Origin: Rhinopomastus cyanomelas
Lineage: Eukaryota > Chordata > Aves > Bucerotiformes > Rhinopomastidae
Direction of reading: 5' to 3'
NCBI GenBank assembly: GCA_013400115.1
Contig: VXBP01005102.1
Coordinates: forward strand, 806,001 to 870,000
DNA length: 64,000 bases
Both the position numbers and the translations under genes were made by a program. The notes under the pieces are model-generated. The model saw only the letters and a program-made list of their open reading frames with translations. It made no database searches and had not been told where the DNA came from. Below are positions 1 to 10,853 of the stretch, one piece after another. How positions within the stretch are numbered: position 1 is the stretch's first letter; every line of letters begins with the position of its first letter.

Positions 1-264
1 GGGGTCTTCCTTCCTTTCTGTTGGGTGTAGGTCCAATAAAATCTTTCCTTTTCCCCGAAGTTGCTTCATTGCCTGGTAAATTCTACCCTAGAGCTGGCTA
101 GTGTGCTTAAGAATGCAAGAACCAACCAAAAGGACCAACCGAGGCCTTTCAACCCATGACACAAGGCATGGACTAGGTCCCGGTGGCTTGGGACCTGCTT
201 AGAGGGCTCTGCTATGGCAGCAGTGACCCTCCCACCCAGCACTGCCACAGGACTTTCCACTGCA

Positions 265-475
265 GTGGTGGGAAGCAAAAGGGAGGTGTGAAGGGAGGTG
301 GGAAGCAAAGGGGTACTGTGAGCAGCTCATCTGGTAAAGCAGAAGGCTGGTGGAGGGAAAAGACAGAGCTCAAGGCAGAGAAGGAAAGGAACAAGAGTAA
401 AGGAGAGGAATGAACAAAGGAACCAGTGAAGAGGAGAAAAAGGAACAGCAGAGAGAGAGAGGTAAAACTTGTCCA
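265..475 (+). repeat. purine-rich low-complexity tract
   Basis: The plus strand is dominated by A and G. A 13-base unit (GGTGGGAAGCAAA) occurs at 267-279 and again at 297-309. The block explains several open frames rich in Lys, Glu and Gly on plus and in Leu, Phe and Ser on minus, which should not be taken as genes. Confidence 0.55.
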
Positions 476-1748
476 AAGCCAAGGAACTGAATGCAAGAGA
501 GACATCTAAGTAAGAGGCACAATGACAGGGATGCAATACAGAGGAAGGGAGAAATTCACTGATCCACATCCACAGGGCATGACAAGTGAGAAATACACAG
601 CAAAACCAGGCAGCTAAATAGCCACACAGGGGCTGCTGGAGCAAAGGGGTCAGCAGTGCTCTCTGTGGCCCACCCCACTGCATAACATTGGCTGTCATTT
701 CCATGAATACTGGGCTAGCAGTGGTCCTGGGAACACTGCATCAGCCTCTTCACAGTGCCCTGCTGGGCAGCTGGCCCCGTCAGTAAGCAGGATGATTTGG
801 ATGTGCATGAGATCATTTGTGACAGCTCTGGGCTGAGCCTTTCCTGCTCCTTCCCCATCCCAGACAGTGGAAGAGGGAAGCGAGATGGAACAGCTTCTCC
901 AAGGCAGTGGGATAGGAAATCCAGACAGCAAATGAAGATCGTTCAGTCCTTCTCTGGTAGCTCTGTCTCACCCTACTAGGAAAATGTAAACGTTTATGTT
1001 TATTCTGCCCCTGTAACCTGCTGCAGGACAGGAAAAGTGCTGTCATGAATACCCTACTCAGTTATCACAGCCCAGTCCATCATCCATGCTCATGTCAACT
1101 AAGGCCTCAATGAGCAAAATGCTTTGGCTTTGCACCAGTCTCCTTTGTCTGGATACGCTACTCTACCATCGAGGTCTGTGTCACAGGGCACTCAGATAGT
1201 GGTGTTTATACAGGACCTTTCACCACCCACTGCTTTACACCTAGCACTTACAGAGAAGTCTCTCTCCTCATAAATTACAGCTACTCCTGGGATGAAACCC
1301 TGTAGCTGCTACCTGTGCCCACAGACGCAAAGCAGATGAACTTCAAGGGAGGACAGGAGTGTGTACTCCACCAGAAATGATGGGCTGTCCTGAAGAAGAT
1401 AGCAAGCAGGATTCTTGATGAGGAAGAATGTCCTTGTCCTTCTGACAAGGACAGTGAAGTCAGTACTGCCTTCTTACTGTTCATTATCCTCTTGGCCAGC
1501 CAGAGCTTTGTGTTTTGTTTTCCTTATCTCCTAAAAGAGTCTAACCCACAGCCCCACCTTCAGCCAACAGCTTGCTCATTCCCCCAGGAGCAGACCACAA
1601 TCTTTCCTTCAAATCCCCAGAGCTGCCCCGTGCAAAAAAACAAGCAACCAGAGCTACAAGTCTACGTAAATCAATAAACTGGCTCTAAAATAGCTTCACC
1701 AAAGACACTCCCTCTTGCAACCTCTCCAGCTTTTTTTTCAGATAGACG

Positions 1749-1800
1749 TGTACCAAGATCTGTACCAGGATCCTGTACAAGCAAGATCTGTACCAGAATC
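1749..1800. repeat. short imperfect tandem duplication
   Basis: A 19-base unit beginning CAAGATCTGTACCAG occurs at 1754-1772 and 1782-1800 with one mismatch, and a partial third unit (GTACCAAGATC) lies just before. The period is 28 bases. It looks like a local slippage duplication. Confidence 0.6.
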
Positions 1801-2659
1801 TCACTCTTTGGATCCCAAAGAGCAAGATTCCATAGCAAAGGCTTCTACCTATTGGTACAGGCTCCCTCTCCTCGCTGGCTTTTTCTCAGCTTCCAGTTCT
1901 GATGGGTTCAACAGGCCTTGGCAGCATGGCCTATCCTTACTGGCCAAGACTGGCTCTGCTTCTTGCTCCATGGAATTGCCTGATTCTCCTAAGATCAGCC
2001 CCAGCTCCAGTAGCACAGGGTGTCAGCTGGTGTCTGCTGGAAGCAGAGAACAATGGTGGTGAGAGCAGGCTCTGATCTTCCCAGAAACTCAGTTTGTGGA
2101 TTTGTGTTGTAGAACTTCACACTCATCTGGAGCATGGGTGAGCATGAGACTGCTCTTCTGCATTAATGCGTACTTTTCCCTCTGGCTTTCCCCAAGCATT
2201 TCCTCCAGCCACATTTACTTCAGTGGTTTCTTGGTGCTGATATTTGATCCACAGGTCTTCTGTAAGATGGCTGATAGAGCTCTTTCAGTGGCCCGTGTGC
2301 AAACTCACCACAAGCAATGGGTAAGACATGGACTCTTTTTATGGATCTGAATACTCCACAGCAACAGCATGTCTTGGATGCCAGAGCCCTTATAGAAAAC
2401 CCTATATGAAATCACTCTTGGCCTACATTTTTCCTCATTCCTTTTATGTGCTTAAAGTACCAGCAGAGAAAGAAGATTCTTTACTGCCTCCCCTCCTTAG
2501 TCAGTAGCTCAGATGAGATCAAGATCTCTGTGGTCTGTTCCTTCAAACAACTTGTGTTCCAGAAGAACCCTGAACCTAACTGAATTAGTATTTGTAGTGT
2601 TGCAAGAGCCTCAGATGCATGGTGCTTAGCAAGGTGAAGCATTGTGCAATATTTCTTCT

Positions 2660-3262
2660 CTTCCGCTGGGTTAGAAACTGGCTGGACGGCCGAGCCCAGA
2701 GGGTGGTGGTGAACGGCGTGAAATCCAGTTGGCGACCAGTCAGAAGCAGTGTCCCTCAGGGCTCAGTTTTGGGACCGGTCTTGTTTAACGTCTTTATCAA
2801 TGATCTGGATGAGGGGATCGAGTGCACCCTCAGTGAATTTGTGGATGACACAAAATTGAGCACGAGTGTCAATCTGCTGGAGGGTAGGGAGGCTCTGCAG
2901 AGGGATNGAGAAGACTGAGAGGGGACCTTATTGCCCTCTACAGCTACCTGAAAGGAGGTTGTAGCAAGGCTGGTGTTGGGCTCTTCTCTCAGATTGGTGA
3001 TGATAGGACGAGGGGAAATGGCCTCAAGTTGCATCAGAGAAGGTTAAGACTGGATGTTAGAAAGAAATTCTTTACTGAGAGGGTGGTTAGGTGCTGGAAT
3101 GGATTGCCCAGGGAGGTGGTGATGTCACCATCCCTGGAGGTGTTTAAGGAATGGGTGGATGCGGTGCTTGGGGATATGGTCTAGCAGTTAGGCACTAGGA
3201 GAAAGGGCTGGACTTGATGACCCTGGAGGTCCTTCCCAGCCATGATGATTCTATGATTTTAT
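2660..3262 (+). mobile_element. CR1 retrotransposon, 5'-truncated, collapsed at an N
   Basis: Sense CR1. The 5' part encodes reverse transcriptase: residues reading RSSVPQGSVLGPVLFNVFINDLDEG, cut here to its core VPQGSVLGPVLFN, then an FVDD box, a variant of the F/YADD catalytic motif. After the single N at 2907 the sequence jumps to the C-terminal end of ORF2 and the 3' end (GACTTGATGACC, then ATTCTATGATTTTAT). Several hundred bases of a normal CR1 are missing at the N, so the gap probably has real length. The 3' end differs from the dominant young group of this window and resembles the group seen at 39259. Confidence 0.9.
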
Positions 3263-5548
3263 AATTTAAGCTGTGCTCTTATCTGTTGATTCCTGTCAGT
3301 GGAGGATGAGAACATCCTGAAAGGAGGCATAAGTGTCTTTCAGAACATGAAAAGATCTCCAGAGGGAATCTGTATAACAAAACTACTTTCACCTAAGAAC
3401 CTGGGCTTCACTGCCTGAGACCACGGCCAGTTTGTGTAATTTTAGCTCTTTCCAAGGCCTATGAAACTGACTAATCTGGACTGTGATTGCAGCTGTCGCT
3501 CCTGAGTGGCACAGTGCCGAAGGCATAATGTTGTGGCATACCACCCTCCTACCCTTCAGGTAGGGCTGTCACCAGAGCACAGACATGGCTTTGATTGGAA
3601 AGATCCTTTGGGGCCACAGGCAGCTGAACACAAGACTCAGTAGCCTCAGGGCTTAATCACTTATTCTAGAGACTGGCACTGAGCTATGGGAAATGCACAT
3701 GTGGCTTCAAGCCATTTTGTTTCTTACTTTGCTGCTCTACTATGCACAGCCCTATTGAAAAGCGTGGATGGGGGAGGCAAGTCTGCAGTGCCTGCTGCGA
3801 CAGACCCTTTGTGGACACTGTTCAATTGGTGCTATAAAGACCTCCAGCAAAAAGGAATATGTTGAATAGATGTGCTAGGGGAAAAAAAAGCCACAAGTGT
3901 TTGGATTCCCCACTCAGAAGGGCCAATATATCACAGCCACATTTAAGTGCTCAGCCAGAGCTTCTCCCAAGCTTACAGATGTAGGAGAACTGTTCTTTCC
4001 ATTTCTTTTACTCCCTCAGCTTCCAATCTTTAAGTTGTTATAGAAAAAGGTCTTCAATAAGCCTTAAACATCTTGGTCATAAACTCTTTTGGCTTTTTTC
4101 TATTCTTCAGTCAGGAAGCAAAGCAGTAGCCTCAAAGCACTGCACATTGTACTGTGTTTCCTCCAGACACACAGTTTAGATCACTCTGTATGTGGTGTAT
4201 CTACAGCACACTAGGCACCCCTGGAGCCCTCCCTATGGAGAGCTCTACTCATTTGCCCCCGTGGCAGAGAAGACAAGGGAAATGCATACCATGGCAAGGA
4301 CGAGAGGATGGCTGGGCAGGCAGAGTGCACAAAGCTCCTTCCACTTCTTTCTGCTCTGCTGCAGATGTGATACGGAAAGAGTGTTTTCATCCTGAAGAGA
4401 ACTTTTAAGTTTATGGAAAAAGAATCTTCTCAGGATGCCATGCAAAACCAGACAGAAAGCACTGGGAAGGAGGCACACGTGACCTAACAGCACAAAATGT
4501 GCAGTGGTTCCTCTCTGTAAGTAAGGGCAGTTCACGCTGCACAGCTTTGCTGCACACTGAAGACCAAATAATTAGAAACCTCCAGGGTTCTCTAGGCCCT
4601 CCCTGTGTACCACAGCAGGGCTGGTTTTCTTCATCTGTACCCACCACTCAAGAAAAGTGGTTTTTACCAGTCTTCAGACACTTCTCCCAAACATTATTCT
4701 CTGGGTTTCTCTAGCAGTTTGTCCCTTTGTGGCACATGAGTTTTAGGCAGCCCCCTGTGTCTTGTCCATGTTGACAACAGCTTGTTTCAGCTTTCTTAGT
4801 ACCACTCTCTTGTATATCAATAGCTCTCACCTGTCATATCATCCTTCTTTGCCAGATCACTCTTCCTAGCCCTCTTAAGCCCTACACAGAGATCTCTGGT
4901 TACTGAATTCACATTTGTTCTACTGAGAAATCACTAAAATGTCTTCCCAGCTTTAATGAATAATGAAACACCACATGCACAAAAATAATAATTAGCAATC
5001 TAGCTAAATATAAATCAGTGTGTGGATCAGACTCCCAAAGGCAGTAGAAGAAGCTGCAGCCATGAACATAGATGGTGCTGAAAATAGCTAAGCACTTGGG
5101 GGGTGGGGGAAAGAAGAAAATAAAGGCTTAGGGGAACTTATGAATGGCCAGTGTCCTATGGATAGAAAGAAATCCAGTCCTGAGCCTGGCTGCTCCATGT
5201 CCTATCAGCCTCCCACAAATGCAATTCAGCACGTCTAGGAGTTTTCTGAGGATGTCAAGAAGTTGGGTAGCCAGAACAGGACAAGTAAGATGGAGAGAAA
5301 GAACATCAAACACTTTTCAGTGGTTCTTCAAGAGCTTCCATCAGAGCTCCAACTTTCTTAATTTCTTAATTGTGAACTTCCAGATGAAGAAAGAGAAGCC
5401 CACTGTGAGAGGAGCCAAACGTGAAGATTTATGGTGATGACAACCACTATTATTTCTACATCCTTCGGCTGTATCTCCCTTACAGTGCTGGGAAATGAAG
5501 CAATGAAACAAGCAACAGGAGTCAAGACAATGGCAGTGTGCTGAACAT
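3263..5548. other. unique DNA, no gene recognised
   Basis: No repeat family or exon was recognised. Overlapping open frames near 4154-4714 and 5128-5437 have no recognisable domain and lie on both strands, which is typical of chance frames. A G-rich run (GGGGGGTGGGGG) lies near 5098. Confidence 0.5.
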
Positions 5549-6034
5549 AATCATAGAATCATTACGGATTGGAAGAGACCTCGAAAGATCATCTCGTTCA
5601 ATCCCCCTGACACAGCAGAATCACCTAGACCAATTCACGCAGGAACATATCCAGGCAGGTCTTGAACATCTCCAGTGAAGGAGACTCCACAACCCCCCTG
5701 GGCAGCCTGTTCCAGTGCTCCGTCACCCTCACCGTGAAGAAGTTCCTTCTCAGGTAGATGTGGAACCTCCTATGTTCCAGCTCACACCCATTGCCCCTCG
5801 TCCTATCACTACATAACACTGAGAACAGCCCAGCTCCATCCTCCTGACACCCACCCCCCAAATATTTATAGACATTAATGAAGTCACCCTTCAGTCTCCT
5901 CTAAGCTAAAGAGACCCAGCTCCCTCAGCCTCTCCTCATAAGGGAGGTGCTCCACCTCCTTCATCATCTTTGTTGCCCTACGCTGGACCCTCTCCAGCAG
6001 CTCCACATCCCTCCTGAACTGAGGAGCCCAGAAA
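5549..6034 (-). mobile_element. CR1 retrotransposon 3' end, antisense, young group
   Basis: Read on the minus strand it runs from the last part of ORF2 (thumb and C-terminal region, with ERVQRRATKMMKEVEHLPY) to the 3' end and its ATTCTATGATT tail, which appears on plus as AATCATAGAATCATT at 5549. The 5' truncation falls at about 6034 inside ORF2. The C-terminal frame ends in the normal CR1 position with few lesions, so the copy is fairly young. Confidence 0.93.
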
Positions 6035-8040
6035 GGGCACAGGCAGCACACGCATTTATAGGGGAAAACCAATTCAGACACTACACAAAGCAGCTTGTTT
6101 TCTCCTACCACCATCTAAACCATATAGCTCTCTCTTGGTAGAAAGGCATAATTCCTGTTTCATCAGGCTGATTCTTGCCACTCCAATTTATTGACCCAAT
6201 AACAACAGCGAGTCCTTTGTAAGACACATCATTAGAGTCCAGCAAATTCTAGGTCTGCTCAAATCAAGCAAAAACCATGTTACACAAATGTCTATGTTAT
6301 ATGGCCAGGTAATGTCATCAGCTGCACTCCACTTTTCAGATGAACTAGTCCCTCAGATATCAAAATAGACATAAATCATGCAAATTCCATTACAGTGAAT
6401 GATTACCTCTCTAAAACTTTAGCTCAGGAGCATTGCTTTTTTTTTGTCTACTACTTTTGGGAAATGCTTTTAAACCTCCTTCCCAGTCAGAGAGAGGAAA
6501 TCACACCGTGTAACTGTCATAAACTGCGTGTCAAACACACAAACACTCAGGTATTTTAAAATGTAGTAGAGTAGGTAAGTAGTTTGCAAGAAATGCACTG
6601 CCTGAAGTCAGTTTGCATAACCAGTTCACTAAATCCTGCTGAAGTCAGAAATAAAGCCCTGACACAGAATGTATTCAAACAGATTAAATTTAGCCCTTCC
6701 AGAAAGAATGAGTTATGAATGTACAAGCAGTTGCCATACTCTTTCAAATCAGTCACTAACTCAAGATCTGCCTAACCCTCAGCAATATCTGAGAATACTC
6801 AGTGTAAGAACTGGAGCTATTCTTGGGGTGTTTAGGTAACTAACAGAGGAAAATATTCTTCACCTGTATTTTGCTGTGACTGCAGAAGCAATTATTTTGA
6901 AGCCTGGAGAAAGTATGCCACGTCCCCCCCAAGATCCTTGCTTTCCAGATTGTACTTTACACTTTACAAGCACTCAGGAAATATTAACATTGTAGTGTAC
7001 ATTCCTATGCTTTAGCTCTAGCAGGTCAATATAAACTTGACTGAAAGAAGAATGAATAGTGGCATTTTGACAAATGCCTGCTTGCCTTAATCCTATTGAA
7101 ACCAGTGTGAATTAAGCAGCAAAGCTCTTTGAAAATCTTGCTAGGCTCATGCCTATATAAATCTGATTTGTTAGGACAGTTCTGTAAGTTACCTGATACC
7201 ACCCTGTCACTGTTTGGAACTAGGCTTGTAAATATCTGCTGAAATATTGCAAAGTATAACTTAGGAGCTTAAAGAAGACTTAGAGCATTAGTAGGAAACC
7301 TGGATATTTTAAGCTTAGGAAACTCAAGGGTGTAAAGAGATTACATTAAAATCTTGGTCTTTCCTTTTGCAGTTAGAAGTTGCAAAGTTAAAATGCAGAG
7401 GCAGAGGCTTGGCCAAGGAGAACAGGGGATCTCATGGTTAGGGCACCCAACAGGCAGCTGTACTACAGCATTGCCTTTGCTGCTGAATTCCTCAGTCATA
7501 CTTCTTCTTGGAGAGATTCCTACTGTCATGTTTTGCATCTCTGAGTAGCTGGCTTCAGACACCTTCAGTCTGATTTGGAGCAGTGCTGAGTACTCTCATC
7601 TGCAGCTGACTTTAACAGGAGACCTTCTCAGATATGTGCAACTGAAAATCAAACCTATTAATAAAAGTAATGCCTTCTGATTCTCAAATTTAGCACATAA
7701 AACTAGGGAGTCCTGCTGAACAAAGACTTCATGCTTCAGTTGTCCATCTGCAAAAGTGAGTAAAAGCACTCAGTTATTCCTCAGGAGTGCTGCAAAGATT
7801 TACTAACCAACGTTAGGGATGTGCTCCGAATTGCAAGACAGCCCAGGAGAACATTACTATTTCTAATTTCACAGCAGAGTTTGAACAGTATTTATTGAGC
7901 AAAGCTGTGGGGTCACATGCTGACTTATTATGAAAGAACAAGATATTGAAGGACTGCTTATTAAGTGATCACTGTCAATTCTGCGGCCTGAATGAGGTAG
8001 AAATCCCTGGAAAATATAAGGTGTGCTTCTGTTATTAGAA
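6035..8040. other. unique DNA, no gene recognised
   Basis: AT-rich sequence without recognisable repeat or exon. Open frames at 6556-6756 and 7341-7562 are short and have no domain. Confidence 0.5.
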
Positions 8041-8324
8041 GTGTACTGCATGGAGCAGTGACAGAGCCGGGGCCCCGTCCCTGAATGGTATTCATCAAGT
8101 TTTTTGGCTGATTTGGAGGTCCCTTTAAACAGGGAGTCTCGCGGGAGGTAAGAGGGAGCTGCTGGAGGTCGGAATCTCTTGCGGGAAAAGCCAAAAAGCA
8201 ACACAGCAACACAAAGGTCCAGCCACAGGATCTTTAAACGCGGTGAAACCAGAAGTCATGCTCAGATAGCATGGAGCAGTGACACAGCAGCCTTCTCTAG
8301 TCACCAGGGGAAAAAAACCAAACT

Positions 8325-9550
8325 GTGTCAACCCAGCAGCAGAGGAAGACCAGGCTACGGTCACCACTGCATATGGATGTGGGAACCCAAACAGAGGTCC
8401 CCCAGCAAGATGAGGCTGTGCAGGTAACACTACACAAGGAATGCGACACTCTCTCACCTTTCCCAGGCAGTGTAAGGTGCAAGCAGGTAGATTATCTACT
8501 TCACCGAGCAGCACAGCTGCAAGATGAGGTTGAAAAGCTACAAGCAGAAGTAGAAAGGCTTAAGAGCATTAGAGAGGTTGAAATAACAGTAGATTGGTGG
8601 AGCCAGGCTCTGCAGTCTGGACAATGGCCAAATAAGAGCCAGAATCAAGGGGCCTCTGTATCATGCACTTCTCAGATGGAGGGCAGAAGCCTAAGCAGAA
8701 GGAAGGAGTGGGGCCAAGTGCAGAGCCATGGTAGAGGGCAAGCACCACCCCTGCCTGCCTCGCCTCCCCAGTTGCCACTGAAAAATAGATATGAGCCCCT
8801 GCTGGAAGACAGTCAGTCTAATAAGGCTATAGAGGATAGGCAACCTATTCTGGAGGTCCTAGCATGGTCACATAAATCAGAGAGGTCTTCCAGTAATCAC
8901 AGAATCATAGAATCATTAGGGATTGGAAGGGACCTCAAAAGATCATCTAGTCCAATCCTCCTGCCACAGCAGGATCACCCAGACCCCTTCTTCACAAAGA
9001 AGAAGAGAAGGGTCCTAGTTATTGGACACTCACTCCTGAAGGGAACTGAGGGACCAACATGCAGAACTGACCCTCATTATAGGGAAGTCTGCAGTCTACC
9101 TGGAGCCTGAATCAAGGATATCACTAGGACACTCCCTAACCTGGTGAGATCAGCTGACTGTTACTCACTGCTGATCTTCCAGACAGGTGGGGAGGAAGAT
9201 GTATTGCATAGCCTGAGGGGAATGAAGAAAGACTTCAAGGCCTTAGGACATTTGGTAAAAGAGTCTGAGGCACAAATTATATTCTCTTCATTACTTCCAC
9301 TTTGGGGTAATGACATGGGCTGGAATAGAAGTATTCAGTCCATTAATGCCTGGCTATGAACTACAATGCAACAAAAAGGGCTTCTTCAAAAACATTGCAG
9401 GTAAAACAGGCAGAGCTTTGGGTTCTTTGATAATGGCTAGTTTTATAAGGCACCAGACCTTACAGGTACAATAGAAGAGGTTTAGCTCAGAAGGGAAAAG
9501 GGGTTCTGGGGCAGGAATTGGCAGGACTCATTCAGAGGGCTTTAAACTAG
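8325..9550 (+). pseudogene. CR1 ORF1 protein remnant (coiled coil and GDSL-type esterase domain)
   Basis: CR1 ORF1 proteins bind the element RNA and carry an esterase-like domain. The frame is open from 8325 to 9110. A GTG at 8325 sits where a start is plausible and may be a decayed ATG; the first in-frame ATG is at 8373 (MDVGTQTEVPQQ). A heptad-like helix (AAQLQDEVEKLQAEVERLKS) covers about residues 64-85. The esterase begins near VLVIGHSLLKG, where the usual GDSL box reads GHSL: the nucleophile Ser is kept and the Asp is replaced. A stop follows at 9108-9110 (LPGA then TGA); homology resumes at 9144-9359 and ends in a GQELAGLIQRALN-like C terminus near 9550. About 30 residues encoded by the inserted antisense CR1 sit between coiled coil and esterase. 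Inactive, given the stops. Confidence 0.82.
8897..8984 (-). mobile_element. very short antisense CR1 3' end nested in CR1 ORF1
   Basis: About 88 bases match the extreme 3' end of the young CR1 group, read on minus; on plus they begin AATCATTAGGGATTGG after tail units and end GGATCACCCAGA. Host ORF1 resumes immediately with PFFTKKKRRV. No convincing target-site duplication is visible. The insertion leaves the flanking ORF1 frames in register. Confidence 0.85.
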
Positions 9551-10240
9551 CTTTGAAGTGGAGTGGGATTGTTGCTGAGTGTGCATCTGTGGGACAGAGC
9601 TCTGGTCCTGATGAAAACCAGGCTGCCTCCCTCTGTCCTAGGCTGAAATTGGAGCACTCTGCTCACTCCCTGAAATGCCTGTACACCACTGCACGCAGCA
9701 TGGGGAATAAGCAGGAGGAGTTAGAAATGTCTGCTCAGGTGATTATGATCTGGTGGCAATTACAGAGACCTGGTGGGACAGCTCGCATGACTGGAATGTG
9801 GTCATGGACAGCTATGTCCTTTTCAGGAGGGACAAGACAGCAAGACAGGGATGGTGGAGTTGCTCTTTACGTGAGAGAATAACAGGAATGTATTGAGTTC
9901 TGTGCAGGGGTGGATGAAGAGAGAGTTGAGAGTTCGTGGGTGCAGATTAAGGGTCAGGCTGGCATAGGTGACACTGCTGTGGGTGTCTATTACAGGCCAC
10001 CAGATCAGGACAAGGAAGTTGATGAGGTCTTGTACAGGCAGCTGACAGCAGCCTCACAGCTACAGGCCCTGGTACTCATGGGAAATTTTAACTACCCTGA
10101 TATTTGCTGGAAGACCTACTCAGCCAGCCACCCATAGTCCAGAAGGTTCCTCTAGTGCATTGGTGGCAATTTTCTGATGCAAATGGTGGAGAAGCCCACT
10201 AGGAGAGGNATGTCTTCTTCAAATACATTGCAGGTAAAAC
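9381..10240 (+). repeat. pair of 27-base direct repeats inside the CR1
   Basis: The 27-base word at 9381-9407 (starts CTTCTTCAAAAACATTGCAG) recurs at 10214-10240 with one mismatch, 833 bases downstream and five bases after the N at 10209. The second copy is in its expected CR1 place (ORF2 linker, FFKYIAGK). The first lies in the ORF1 C-terminal part, where such a sequence is not expected. Confidence 0.8.
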
Positions 10241-10673
10241 TAAACTAAAGGCAACGTGGGCCCCCTGCTGAATGAGGTGGGTGCCCTGAAGACAGAGGAT
10301 ACAGAGAAAGCAGAGATACTGAACAATTTCTTTGCCTCCCTGTATACTTCTGGGGGCTGTCCTGATCTCAAGCCCCAGACTGCTGAGGCACCAGATGAAG
10401 TTGAGACAAGAGAGGAGTTTGCCCTGCTTGATAAGGATAGGGTTAGGGGTAAGTTGGGCAAACTGGATGTACATAAATTCATGGGTCCAGGTGGGATGAA
10501 CCCACAAGTGCTAAGGGAGATGGCAGAAGTCATTGCTAGGCCACTCTCCATCATCTTTGCTAAGTCATGGGGATCAGGAGAGATGCCTAGGAATTGAAGG
10601 ATAGCAAATGTCACTCCGATCTTCAAAAAGGGTAAGAAGGAGGACCCAAGTAACTATAGACCAGTCAGCTTTG
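9671..10673 (+). pseudogene. CR1 ORF2 remnant: endonuclease and start of reverse transcriptase
   Basis: ORF2 encodes an apurinic-type endonuclease followed by reverse transcriptase. The N-terminal CLYTTARSMGNKQEELE motif is visible at about 9677-9727. The frame then shifts: the next frame carries AITETWWDSSHDWNVV with the conserved Glu of the endonuclease (about 9756-9800). A second shift near 9850 leads to GGVALYVRE and a stop. At 9910-10137 the domain continues with VGVYYRPPDQD and GNFNYPDICW, where the usual GDFN reads GNFN, so a catalytic Asp is lost. The N at 10209 skips the rest of the endonuclease. From 10256 the linker and reverse-transcriptase entry are readable (NNFFASLYTS, DVHKFMGPGGMNPQVLREM) until the inversion junction. 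Clearly inactive. Confidence 0.85.
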
Positions 10674-10853
10674 TAACATCAACAAACTTGCTGAGGATAC
10701 ACTCTGTCCCCTCATCCAGGTTACTGTTGAATATGTTGAACAAAACCAGACCCAGCACTGACCCCTGGGGAACACTGCTGGTCGCAGGTCTCCAACTTGA
10801 CTCTGCAGCACTGTTGCTAATGACTCCCTGAGCTCTGTCACACAACTAGCTGG
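10666..10853 (-). mobile_element. inverted CR1 reverse-transcriptase fragment
   Basis: Read on minus it encodes the middle of the reverse transcriptase: SSWRPATSSVPQGSVLG, then LDEGTECILSKF and VDVTKL, a decayed form of the FADDTKL catalytic box. This segment normally lies downstream of the SNYRPVSF point where the sense element stops. The two orientations share the eight bases CAGCTTTG at 10666-10673, so it looks like an inversion inside one CR1 rather than an independent insertion. No CR1 3' tail is present. Confidence 0.8.

Larger units (their letters stand above)
1..2659. other. intergenic or intronic DNA, no gene recognised
   Basis: No conserved domain, splice-framed exon or known repeat was recognised here. 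The open frames are short and overlap on both strands. The first 60 bases contain an AATAAA box in pyrimidine-rich sequence, which could be a poly(A) site or the end of an old LTR, but nothing around it confirms either. A purine-rich block follows at about 265-475 and a small tandem duplication lies at 1749-1800. Confidence 0.5.
8100..10673 (+). mobile_element. CR1 retrotransposon with preserved 5' end, ORF1 and start of ORF2
   Basis: Most CR1 copies are truncated at the 5' end, but this one retains the upstream part: a CpG-containing leader (about 8100-8324), ORF1, the ORF1 stop region near 9550 and the beginning of ORF2. It stops within the reverse transcriptase at the SNYRPVSF position (about 10650-10673). 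A block of the endonuclease and linker is missing at the N at 10209. A small antisense CR1 is inserted at about 8897-8984. The exact 5' boundary is uncertain: a 16-base repeat (GCATGGAGCAGTGACA) occurs at 8048-8063 and 8269-8284, so the element may begin nearer 8048. Beyond 10673 the element is inverted. Confidence 0.85.

Noticed and set aside
1..60. AATAAA in pyrimidine-rich sequence as the end of an LTR or gene
   Set aside because: The window starts here, so upstream context is lacking, and no downstream primer-binding site or exon is seen.
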